The notes under the pieces: model-generated
The model's input: the letters and a program-made list of their open reading frames with translations, nothing else
Told to the model about the DNA's origin: nothing
Databases searched by the model: none
Program-made: the position numbers and the translations under genes
Shown: positions 1-5,113 of the stretch, one piece after another
How the letters are laid out: every line of letters begins with the position of its first letter
Position numbering within the stretch: the first letter of the stretch is position 1
Origin: Kiritimatiellia bacterium
GTDB lineage: Bacteria; Verrucomicrobiota; Kiritimatiellia; RFP12; DVOR01
Assembly (NCBI GenBank): GCA_900771325.1
Contig: CAAGNN010000005.1
Location: forward strand, 1 to 5,113
Length of the DNA stretch: 5,113 nucleotides
Reading direction: 5' to 3'

Positions 1-406
1 CGTCTTCGGCACCCTGCACACCACCGGCGCGGCCGCGACCGTTGACCGTATCATCGACTCCTTCCCGACCAACCAGCAGGAGCAGGTCCGCACCCAGCTT
101 TCGATGAGCTTGGTGGCCGTTATCTCGCAGGTGCTGCTCCCGCGCGCGGACAAGGGCGGCAAGGGCCGTTGCGCGGCCTTCGAGATTATGATGAGCACCC
201 CCTCTATCCGCTCGCGCATCCGCGATAACAAGACCTTCCAGATCAACTCCGACATCCAGACCGGCGCCAAGTTCGGCATGGTCTCGCTCGACACCTCCCT
301 CCTCAACCTCTACGTCGCCGGCAAGATCTCCTACGAAGACCTCGTCACCAAGGCGCAGGACCCCGAGACCACCGTCCAGAAACTGCGCGAAATGACCGGA
401 GAATAA
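1..406 (+). CDS. pilT: PilT type IV pilus retraction ATPase, C-terminal part (5' end outside window)
   Basis: This is the last 134 codons of a PilT-type hexameric ATPase, which works at the cytoplasmic base of the type IV pilus and powers pilus retraction (twitching motility). The reading frame is open from base 2 and ends in TAA at 404-406. The visible part starts inside the His box (VFGTLHTTGAA, residues 1-11 of the fragment), followed by DRIIDSFP, a QVRTQLS stretch, and AVISQVLLPR, typical of the PilT C-terminal ATPase domain. TPSIRSRIRDNK (fragment residues 66-77) sits where PilT proteins carry the AIRNLIRE motif needed for retraction, here in a diverged form. An SIQTG-like segment (DIQTGAKFGM) and a final LD-containing helix follow, also as in PilT. 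Walker A and Walker B lie upstream of the window and cannot be checked. The gene ends one base before pilB, so the two are almost certainly cotranscribed. PilU, a close PilT paralogue, cannot be fully excluded from the C-terminus alone. Confidence 0.93.
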   Translation, partial: VFGTLHTTGAAATVDRIIDSFPTNQQEQVRTQLSMSLVAVISQVLLPRADKGGKGRCAAFEIMMSTPSIRSRIRDNKTFQINSDIQTGAKFGMVSLDTSLLNLYVAGKISYEDLVTKAQDPETTVQKLREMTGE

Positions 407-407
407 G

Positions 408-2093
408 ATGGCTTCCTCCCTCGCCCTTCCCCCGCTTGTCGAACTCGTCCGCGACAACGGCTTTATCGACGACGCCCAGGCCGAAGAGCTCGTCCGCGCC
501 CATCTGCAGGATGGCAAGCCCTACAAGGAGCTCATCCTGGCGCTCGACGTGCTCTCCGAAGAGGACCTTCTCTCCCTGATGGCCGGCAGCCAAGGGACCG
601 ACGTCATCGACCTCTCCACCGTCGCCTTCGACGACACGCTCAAGAATCTCATCCCGGTGGCCAGCATCCGCCTGCACACCATCGTCCCCGTTGAGGTTGA
701 GCGCGACCACGCCACCTTCGCCACGGCCGACCTCATCGAGGCGGATGTCATCGACGAGCTCACCTTCCTCCTCTCGCGCGAGATCCGCTTTGTCTTCGCC
801 CCCGAGGAGGCCATCAAGAAGGCCATCGACGACAACTTCTCCGCCGGCGAGGCCTCCGACGCGCTCATCGAGGATCTCTCGGACTTCGATGGCGTCGACG
901 GCGCCACCGACGAGAAGGGCATCGAGAGCGCTGCCGCCTCGGCCCCCGTCATCCGCTTCGTCAACCTCGTCCTCTACCAGGCCATTACCGACCGCGCCTC
1001 CGATATTCACATCGAGCCCTTCGAGAAGGACTTTAAGATTCGCTACCGCGTCGACGGCGCGCTCTACGAGATGAATCCACCGCCGCTCAGTATGGCCCTG
1101 CCTATCATCTCGCGCATCAAGGTGCTCTCGGGGCTGAACATCGCCGAGCGCCGCGTGCCGCAAGACGGCCGTATCGCCCTCACCGTTGCCGGGCGCCAGG
1201 TCGACCTCCGTGTCTCCTGCCTGCCCACGGTCCACGGCGAATCGGTGGTGCTCCGCGTCCTCGACCGCTCGGCCGTCTCCCTCGACCTGGAGAACATCGG
1301 CCTGCCCGAGGACATCTACGACGGCATCACGATGGACATCGAAAAGCCCAACGGCATCTTCATCGTCACCGGCCCGACCGGTTCCGGTAAGACCACCACC
1401 CTCTACTCCTGCCTGCGCGCCATCAATAAGCCCGACACCAAGATCCTCACCGCCGAAGAGCCGGTGGAATACGACATCGAGGGCCTCGTGCAGGTGCCCA
1501 TCAACCCGCAGCAGGGCAACACCTTCGCCAAGGTGCTCCGCGCCTTCCTCCGTCAGGACCCCGACGTCATTATGGTCGGCGAAATCCGCGACCTGGAGAC
1601 TGCCGAGATTGCCGTCCAGGCCGCCCTCACCGGTCACTTCGTCTTCTCCACCCTGCACACCAACGACGCCGCCGGCGCCGTCACCCGCTTGGTGGATATG
1701 AATGTGGCCCCCTACCTCATCTCCTCCACCCTCCAGGCCGTCCTTGCCCAGCGCCTCGTCCGCACCTGCTGCGCCAACTGCAAGACCTTCTACGACCCCG
1801 ACGACGAAGCCATCCACCGCCTCGGCCTGGTCCGCTCGGACATCGGCAACCGCCAGTTCGCCTACGGCAAGGGCTGCAAGATCTGCAACGCCACCGGCTA
1901 CAAGGGCCGTAAAGGCGTCTTCGAGTTCCTGCGAATGAGCAACCCCATCCGCGAGATGATTAACGCCCGCGAGCCCACCCTCGTCATCCGCGAGAAGGCC
2001 CGCGAGCTCGGTATGCGCACGATGCGCGAAGATGCCATCCGCAACGTCCTTGACGGTTACACCACCGTCGACGAAGTCCTCCGCTACACCTAA
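408..2093 (+). CDS. pilB: PilB/GspE-family type IV pilus assembly ATPase
   Basis: This is a complete 561-aa secretion ATPase that powers pilin polymerisation at the inner membrane, the counterpart of PilT. Residues about 9-145 form a MshEN/T2SSE N-terminal domain. Next come SDIHIEP (198-204) and RYRVDG (212-217), which carry the arginine region of the N2 domain, and RRVPQDGR (248-255). The Walker A motif is GPTGSGKTTT at 322-331 with Lys328. The Asp box region TAEEPVEYD starts at 348. The Walker B segment is DPDVIMVGEIRD from 384, with Glu392 as likely catalytic base. The His box is TGHFVFSTLHTNDA from 408. The tetracysteine zinc site is C455-A-N-C458 with C490-K-I-C493, preceded by an extra Cys454. 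Length is normal for PilB/GspE. The ATG at 408 is preceded by GGAG at 398-401, six bases away, inside the end of pilT, which suggests coupled translation. GspE of a type II secretion system has the same architecture, but the adjacent pilT makes PilB the better call. No pilC follows; a terminator does. Confidence 0.95.
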   Translation: MASSLALPPLVELVRDNGFIDDAQAEELVRAHLQDGKPYKELILALDVLSEEDLLSLMAGSQGTDVIDLSTVAFDDTLKNLIPVASIRLHTIVPVEVERDHATFATADLIEADVIDELTFLLSREIRFVFAPEEAIKKAIDDNFSAGEASDALIEDLSDFDGVDGATDEKGIESAAASAPVIRFVNLVLYQAITDRASDIHIEPFEKDFKIRYRVDGALYEMNPPPLSMALPIISRIKVLSGLNIAERRVPQDGRIALTVAGRQVDLRVSCLPTVHGESVVLRVLDRSAVSLDLENIGLPEDIYDGITMDIEKPNGIFIVTGPTGSGKTTTLYSCLRAINKPDTKILTAEEPVEYDIEGLVQVPINPQQGNTFAKVLRAFLRQDPDVIMVGEIRDLETAEIAVQAALTGHFVFSTLHTNDAAGAVTRLVDMNVAPYLISSTLQAVLAQRLVRTCCANCKTFYDPDDEAIHRLGLVRSDIGNRQFAYGKGCKICNATGYKGRKGVFEFLRMSNPIREMINAREPTLVIREKARELGMRTMREDAIRNVLDGYTTVDEVLRYT

Positions 2094-2097
2094 TGAG

Positions 2098-2128
2098 AGC
2101 CGTTAGCGGTTCGCTGTCAGCCGTTAGC
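2098..2128 (+). repeat. 10-bp direct repeat between pilB stop and terminator
   Basis: AGCCGTTAGC occurs at 2098-2107 and again exactly at 2119-2128, 21 bases apart, in the short leader to the terminator. A small AGCG-GTT-CGCT hairpin lies between them (2105-2115). No function is assigned. The repeat is exact but short. Confidence 0.6.
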
Positions 2129-2129
2129 C

Positions 2130-2156
2130 AAAGGCCCCCGCCCCGGGGGCCTTTTT
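2130..2156 (+). terminator. Intrinsic (Rho-independent) terminator of the pilT-pilB operon
   Basis: The left arm AAAGGCCCCC (2130-2139) pairs perfectly with GGGGGCCTTT (2145-2154) around the five-base loop GCCCC. The run of five T at 2152-2156 partly overlaps the stem base. A GC-rich stem followed by T residues, 37 bases after the pilB stop, is a classic terminator and marks the end of the pilus operon. The A-run on the left and T-run on the right could allow weaker action on the opposite strand as well. Confidence 0.9.
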
Positions 2157-2161
2157 CATTG

Positions 2162-2354
2162 CCCCGTGCCCCCACCTTTGGCCGCGTTCGCCCAGCACCC
2201 CGGCCGCTCCAATGGCCGCTCCTGGCCCCACCCCACCCAGCGCGGGGGGCAACGCCCCCGCACCCCAAGAAACCCCGGCCCCACCTTTGGCCGCGCTCGC
2301 CCAGCACCCCCGGCCGCTCCAATGGCCGCGCCTGGCCTCCACCCCGCCCGGCGC
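2162..2354. repeat. Diverged tandem duplication, period about 110 bp
   Basis: A segment at about 2170-2243 recurs at about 2279-2354. By hand alignment the copies differ by four substitutions and two one-base indels. Both contain CCACCTTTGGCCGCG, CTCGCCCAGCACCCC-like sequence, GGCCGCTCCAATGGCCGC and a pyrimidine-rich end. Similarity may extend left to 2162 and 2273, giving a full unit of about 111 bp plus a partial second unit. Within copy 1 there is also a smaller repeat: GGCCGCTCC at 2202-2210 and 2214-2222. The copies are offset by 109 to 111 bases, so they are not in a constant reading frame, which argues against a coding repeat. Confidence 0.85.
2242..2261. repeat. GC-rich hairpin between the two long repeat copies
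   Basis: GCGGGGG (2242-2248) pairs perfectly with CCCCCGC (2255-2261) around the loop GCAACG. No T-run follows on the + strand, so it does not look like a terminator. It sits at the junction between the repeat copies. Confidence 0.6.
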
Positions 2355-2366
2355 ATGAGGTGCTTA

Positions 2367-2396
2367 CCGAAAGGCCAGCTCTCCTCCTGCTTTCGG
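2367..2396. repeat. Inverted repeat CCGAAAG / CTTTCGG
   Basis: CCGAAAG at 2367-2373 is exactly complementary to CTTTCGG at 2390-2396, with a 16-base pyrimidine-rich loop between. No T-run follows. It may be part of a structured transcript or a protein-binding site; the sequence alone does not decide. Confidence 0.5.
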
Positions 2397-2406
2397 CGGT
2401 TCTGTG

Positions 2407-2426
2407 GCGCGGCATATTTGCCGCGC
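2407..2426. repeat. Perfect 8-bp hairpin with AT loop
   Basis: GCGCGGCA (2407-2414) pairs perfectly with TGCCGCGC (2419-2426) around the four-base loop TATT. It is a strong, compact stem-loop starting ten bases after the previous inverted repeat. No T-run follows, so it is not a standard terminator. Confidence 0.65.
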
Positions 2427-2492
2427 AGCGAGCATCCGCGAGCGCCTGGCTCCAAGCCTCCAGCCCCTCCCCCTGCCGCGCCCTTCCCTCCG

Positions 2493-2549
2493 ACCCGCCC
2501 CGGGTGAGAGGTGGACCCGCCCCGGGTGAGAGGTGGACCCGCCCCGGGT
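2493..2549. repeat. 22-bp tandem repeat, about 2.6 copies
   Basis: The unit, which starts ACCCGCCCCGGGTGAGAGG, occurs identically at 2493-2514 and 2515-2536, and its first 13 bases recur at 2537-2549. Each copy holds CCCGGG and can form a small ACCCG-CCC-CGGGT hairpin. The third, partial copy is the left arm of the larger hairpin that follows. There is no spacer variation, so this is not a CRISPR. Confidence 0.9.
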
Positions 2550-2569
2550 TGGCTTCGCACCCGGGGCGG
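2539..2569. repeat. Perfect 11-bp hairpin at the end of the tandem repeat
   Basis: CCGCCCCGGGT (2539-2549) is exactly complementary to ACCCGGGGCGG (2559-2569), with loop TGGCTTCGC. Two GC pairs with a TTC loop can form inside the loop. The right arm is equally complementary to the same 11 bases in the two upstream 22-bp units, so three alternative hairpins compete. No T-run follows. Confidence 0.85.
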
Positions 2570-2606
2570 ATGGCCTGACAGCGTAGGCCACGACCAACCC
2601 TTCCAC

Positions 2607-2691
2607 GCGCCGGAGGCGCACCTCACGGCGGCATAGCCGCCCCCTCACGCGGGCGTAGCGAGCACCCTCACGGCCCGCAGGGCCACCTCGC
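2607..2691. repeat. Row of four mini-hairpins with an ACC(C)TCAC-type linker
   Basis: Three perfect three-base-loop hairpins occur: GCGCC-GGA-GGCGC (2607-2619), GGCGGC-ATA-GCCGCC (2627-2641) and GGCCC-GCA-GGGCC (2672-2684). A fourth, at 2649-2663, has the same size and a GTA loop but two mismatched pairs. Each hairpin is followed by nearly the same linker: ACCTCAC (2620), CCCTCAC (2642), ACCCTCAC (2664) and ACCTCGC (2685). The stems differ in sequence but keep length and form, while the linker is kept in sequence. That pattern is seen directly; its function is unknown. Confidence 0.75.
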
Positions 2692-2703
2692 GCAAGTAAG
2701 CAT

Positions 2704-2731
2704 TTGCTTTTGGGCGCGGGTGTGCTACACT
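2704..2731 (+). promoter_or_regulatory. Probable sigma-70-type extended -10 promoter of the HzsA-like gene
   Basis: A -35-like TTGCTT (2704-2709) is followed after 16 bases by a -10-like TACACT (2726-2731), which has TG one base upstream (TGC at 2723-2725), making an extended -10. The area is clearly richer in A and T than the surrounding sequence. Transcription would start near 2738, some 20 bases before the start codon. The -35 box is a weak match, and sigma specificity in this phylum is not known to me. Confidence 0.6.
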
Positions 2732-2746
2732 ATATGGCGTAAGCAG

Positions 2747-2752
2747 AAGGAG
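2747..2752 (+). promoter_or_regulatory. Shine-Dalgarno sequence of the HzsA-like gene
   Basis: AAGGAG lies eight bases before the ATG at 2761. It fixes this start against downstream in-frame ATG codons and agrees with a signal peptide beginning there. Confidence 0.85.
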
Positions 2753-2760
2753 CTTGAGCG

Positions 2761-5113
2761 ATGAAGCGTTGTTTGAGTGTTGTCTTGGTTGGGCTGGCGG
2801 CGTGGCTGTCGGCGGCGAATTTGACGGTTCAGCAGAAGTGCCTGGTGCGCGCGGTCGAGCGGATCAATCCCGAGGCGTTGGGGCGCATGGCCGAGGATTG
2901 GGAGGTCACTTACGGCAAGAGTGCCGAGTTGAAGGCGCTGCGTAAGTTGATTGGCGAGGTGCCGGCGCGGAAGGCGGCGGCGGTCAAGGCGTTGCGTGAG
3001 CGGGGGGATGAGGCGCCGGCGAAGGCGTTGACCTTGGAGGTGAAGCGCGCGGTGCTGGCCCAGCCGATGATGGCGGGGCTGGAAGTGCTGGCGATGAAGT
3101 ATGACTTCGGGCCGAATGCGCGGCGGCAGAATGCGCCGGCGCAGCCGAGTATGGCCTGCTACAATGTGGTGGAGGCGAACCACGGGATTAACTCGCAGTT
3201 GGTGAAGATCTCCGACCTCGCAGCCGAGACGCCGAAGGTGGAGGTGCTCTACAACTCCCCGCGCGCGTCGGTGACCTGCGTGGACCTGAACTGGGATGCC
3301 AAGCGGGTCTGCTTTGTGAAGAAGGACCCGGCGGACGGCAACCGCCTGAAGCTCTGGGAGTACCGCTTTGGCGAGGGCGAGGCTAAGCCGATTACGCCCA
3401 AGGGGGTCGATTACGATATTGGCGATGGCTGCTATTTGCCCGACGGCAAGTTTATCGTGACGGCGACGGCTTCCGAGCAGGGGCTGCCCTGCGAATCGGG
3501 GCGTATGGCGATGACCAACACCTATCGTTTCGACCCGGCCACCGGCAAGATGGAGCGCTTGACCTTCGACCAGGACTCCAACTGGTCGCCCACGATGCTC
3601 GATGACGGGCGCGTGATGTTCGTCCGCTGGGAGTATTGCGACCAGACCCACTTCTTCAGCCGTATTCTGATGACGATGCGCCCGGACGGCACCCGCCAGT
3701 TGGCCTACTTCGGCTCCAACGGCTTCTGGCCCAACCACTATGGCGACCCCAAGCCCATCCCCGGCGCGAACGGCAAGTTTATCTGCGTGGCCACCGGTCA
3801 CCACGCCTCCAAGGCCGGGCGCCTAGCGCTCTTCGACGTCTCCAAGGGCCGTGCCGAGGCCGCCGGCTGCGAGCAGATGATCCCCGGTTGGAAGAAGCCC
3901 ATCCCCGAGCGTATCGAGGACTACCTCTACGCCGGCGACTGGCCCAAGTTCCTGACCCCCTTCCCGCTGGGCCACAATCCGCGCAAGGATGGTGCCGGCA
4001 AGTACTTCCTCACCGCGATGCGCGCCAGCGGCGAGGACCTCTGGGGCATCTATCTGGTCGATGTCTTCGACAACCTGACGCTCCTGTGCGAGATTGAAGG
4101 CTCGTCCCTCACCGAGCCCATCCGCTTTGAGCAGTCCACCCCGCCGCCGGTCTACCCCGATAGCATCGTCCCCGGCGAGAAGACCTGCACCGTGCACGTG
4201 GCCGACATCTACAACGGCCCGGGGCTGCGCGGCGTGCCGCGCGGGACGGTCAAGCAGGTGCGCGTCTTTGCCTATCACTACGCCTACAACAAGGCCGGTT
4301 CGCACGAGGGCGTGGGCACCGAGTCGAGCTGGGATATGAAGTATGTGCTGGGCACCGCGCCGGTGCGCGAGGATGGCTCGGTCTACTTCGTGGCCCCGGC
4401 CCATACGCCCATTGCCCTGCAGCCGCTGGACGCGAACGGTCAGGCCATCCAGCTGATGCGCTCGTGGTTCGTGGGGATGCCCGGCGAGAAGGTGGCCTGC
4501 ACCGGCTGCCACGAGTCGGCCAACTCCATCTACAATGTGCCGCCGCTGCTGACGAAGCCCGAGACGCTCGAGCCCTCGATCTGCGGCGGGCTGACCTGGA
4601 GCTTTATGCGCGACATTCAGCCCATCCTCACGCGCAACTGCGCCCGCTGCCACAACGACGAGACCACCGACACCGATATGACGATGGATGGCCCCTACGG
4701 CAAGCAGTCGCTCACCGGCCGCCGCCCGAACCTGGCGAGCATCAAGCCGGTCATCCTGCCCTACCGCGACGGCCTCAAGCCCGGCGGCGCCGGCGCCTTC
4801 ACCCGCTCCTATCACGACCTCAACCCCTACGTTCGCCGTCCCGGCCCCGAGAGCGATAACCACATCTTCAACCCCGGCGAATACGCCGCCAACACCTCCG
4901 TGCTCATCCAGATGCTCAAGCGCGGTCACCACGGCGTGGAGCTCACCGACCGCGAGTGGCGCTTGCTCTACACCTGGATTGACCTCAATGCGCCCTTCTG
5001 GGGCACGTGGACCGACTTCGCCCTCAACTGGGCCAACGAGTTCCACCGCAACTGGATTGGCGTCCACGGCGCGCAGCAGCAGCTCCAGCGTTTGAACGAA
5101 TCGCGCGCCCGCC
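2761..5113 (+). CDS. Exported HzsA-related c-type cytochrome with beta-propeller region (3' end outside window)
   Basis: The frame is open for 784 codons to the window edge. The start has a signal peptide: MKR, a hydrophobic stretch to Leu16, and a likely signal peptidase I site after Ala19 (LSAA/N), so the product should act outside the cytoplasmic membrane. Residues about 20-115 match nothing I recognise. Residues about 130-400 look like a TolB/PD40-type propeller, with DPATGKMERLT (258-268), NWSPTMLDDGRVMFVRWEY (274-292), GHH (346-348) and WPKF (394). YLVDVFDN begins at 431. The HzsA-type middle domain includes DIYNGPGLRGVPRGTVK (482-498) and QLMRSWF..MPGE (564-576). Two haem c sites follow: CTGCH (580-584) and CARCH (627-631), the second preceded by RDIQPIL. 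The C-terminal part has PYVRRPGPESD (689-699), GHH (722-724) and TWIDLNAP (738-745). This order matches the alpha subunit of hydrazine synthase and its relatives in PVC-group bacteria. No beta or gamma subunit is visible, so hydrazine synthesis is not claimed; substrate unknown. The first ~146 codons differ in codon use from the rest. Confidence 0.9.
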   Translation, partial: MKRCLSVVLVGLAAWLSAANLTVQQKCLVRAVERINPEALGRMAEDWEVTYGKSAELKALRKLIGEVPARKAAAVKALRERGDEAPAKALTLEVKRAVLAQPMMAGLEVLAMKYDFGPNARRQNAPAQPSMACYNVVEANHGINSQLVKISDLAAETPKVEVLYNSPRASVTCVDLNWDAKRVCFVKKDPADGNRLKLWEYRFGEGEAKPITPKGVDYDIGDGCYLPDGKFIVTATASEQGLPCESGRMAMTNTYRFDPATGKMERLTFDQDSNWSPTMLDDGRVMFVRWEYCDQTHFFSRILMTMRPDGTRQLAYFGSNGFWPNHYGDPKPIPGANGKFICVATGHHASKAGRLALFDVSKGRAEAAGCEQMIPGWKKPIPERIEDYLYAGDWPKFLTPFPLGHNPRKDGAGKYFLTAMRASGEDLWGIYLVDVFDNLTLLCEIEGSSLTEPIRFEQSTPPPVYPDSIVPGEKTCTVHVADIYNGPGLRGVPRGTVKQVRVFAYHYAYNKAGSHEGVGTESSWDMKYVLGTAPVREDGSVYFVAPAHTPIALQPLDANGQAIQLMRSWFVGMPGEKVACTGCHESANSIYNVPPLLTKPETLEPSICGGLTWSFMRDIQPILTRNCARCHNDETTDTDMTMDGPYGKQSLTGRRPNLASIKPVILPYRDGLKPGGAGAFTRSYHDLNPYVRRPGPESDNHIFNPGEYAANTSVLIQMLKRGHHGVELTDREWRLLYTWIDLNAPFWGTWTDFALNWANEFHRNWIGVHGAQQQLQRLNESRAR

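Larger units (their letters stand above)
2094..2760. other. Repeat- and hairpin-rich intergenic region without a convincing gene
   Basis: This 667-base stretch separates pilB from the HzsA-like gene. Open frames in it on both strands are low-complexity (Pro/Ala/Arg/Gly), lack good ribosome binding sites, and run through the terminator and repeat copies that lie in different frames, so none is called. It holds, in order, a 10-base direct repeat, a terminator, a diverged tandem duplication of about 110 bp period, three isolated hairpins, a 22-bp tandem repeat with hairpin, a row of four mini-hairpins, and the promoter of the next gene. The density of inverted repeats could mean a structured RNA, a repeat-element landing site, or simply neutral repeat growth. 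I do not recognise it as a known RNA family. Confidence 0.7.

Noticed and set aside
345..1817. Long open frame of 490 codons on the minus strand
   Set aside because: It is the mirror of pilT/pilB codons in C-rich coding DNA, is rich in Gly/Asp/Val/Glu, has no recognisable domain, and overlaps a gene with certain identity.
2493..2569. CRISPR-like array
   Set aside because: The 22-bp units are directly abutting without unique spacers, so this is a simple tandem repeat.
2539..2569. Second intrinsic terminator
   Set aside because: The hairpin is strong, but no T-run follows on the + strand and no A-run precedes it for the minus strand.
2093..2578. 161-codon open frame overlapping the pilB stop codon (TAATG arrangement)
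   Set aside because: It would look like a coupled gene, but it has no useful ribosome binding site, runs straight through the terminator, and translates as Pro/Ala/Arg-rich low complexity across repeat copies that are in different frames.
2094..2700. Insertion sequence or transposon remnant
   Set aside because: There is no transposase fragment, no pair of terminal inverted repeats bounding the region, and no visible target-site duplication.
2725..3804. Open frame of 359 codons on the minus strand
   Set aside because: It overlaps the promoter and first third of the HzsA-like gene, is Arg/Leu/His-rich with no known domain, and is explained by codon bias on the other strand.
3823..5067. Open frame of 414 codons on the minus strand
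   Set aside because: It lies fully opposite the HzsA-like gene, whose motifs are unmistakable, and has the low-complexity composition expected of an antisense shadow.
2761..5113. True hydrazine synthase alpha subunit (anammox)
   Set aside because: Family resemblance is clear, but the haem-ligand spacing differs, no beta/gamma subunit is present in the window, and relatives of this kind are common in bacteria without anammox.

Overview
The window is GC-rich bacterial chromosome, strongly biased to C-ending codons in most of its coding sequence. It holds two protein-coding blocks, both on the + strand, separated by a 667-base intergenic region full of repeats and hairpins. The type IV pilus motors and the haem protein related to the alpha subunit of hydrazine synthase (HzsA) suggest a member of the Planctomycetes-Verrucomicrobia-Lentisphaerae/Kiritimatiellota group, where HzsA-related proteins are common outside anammox bacteria. 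This placement is inference from recalled family distribution; there is no rRNA or other marker gene here.

Block 1 (1-2093) is the end of a type IV pilus motor operon. It contains the last 134 codons of the retraction ATPase PilT, a one-base gap, and then a complete extension ATPase PilB of 561 aa with all the expected nucleotide-binding and zinc-binding motifs. A strong intrinsic terminator 37 bases after pilB closes the transcript, so pilC and the pilin genes are not immediately downstream.

The intergenic region (2094-2760) has no convincing gene. It holds a 10-base direct repeat, the terminator, a diverged tandem duplication with a period of about 110 bp, several perfect hairpins, a 22-bp tandem repeat ending in an 11-bp hairpin, and a row of four very short hairpins joined by an ACC(C)TCAC-type linker. 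An extended -10 promoter and a strong Shine-Dalgarno sequence then lead into the next gene.

Block 2 (2761-5113, open at the window edge) is a large exported protein: signal peptide, N-terminal region of unknown function, beta-propeller-like region, HzsA-type middle domain and two c-type haem motifs (CTGCH and CARCH). It is read without a stop for 784 codons. This is the most interesting gene in the window, because its family is named after a hydrazine-forming enzyme but its role outside anammox is unknown. The pilus genes and the haem protein look like separate transcription units, and nothing here links their functions.
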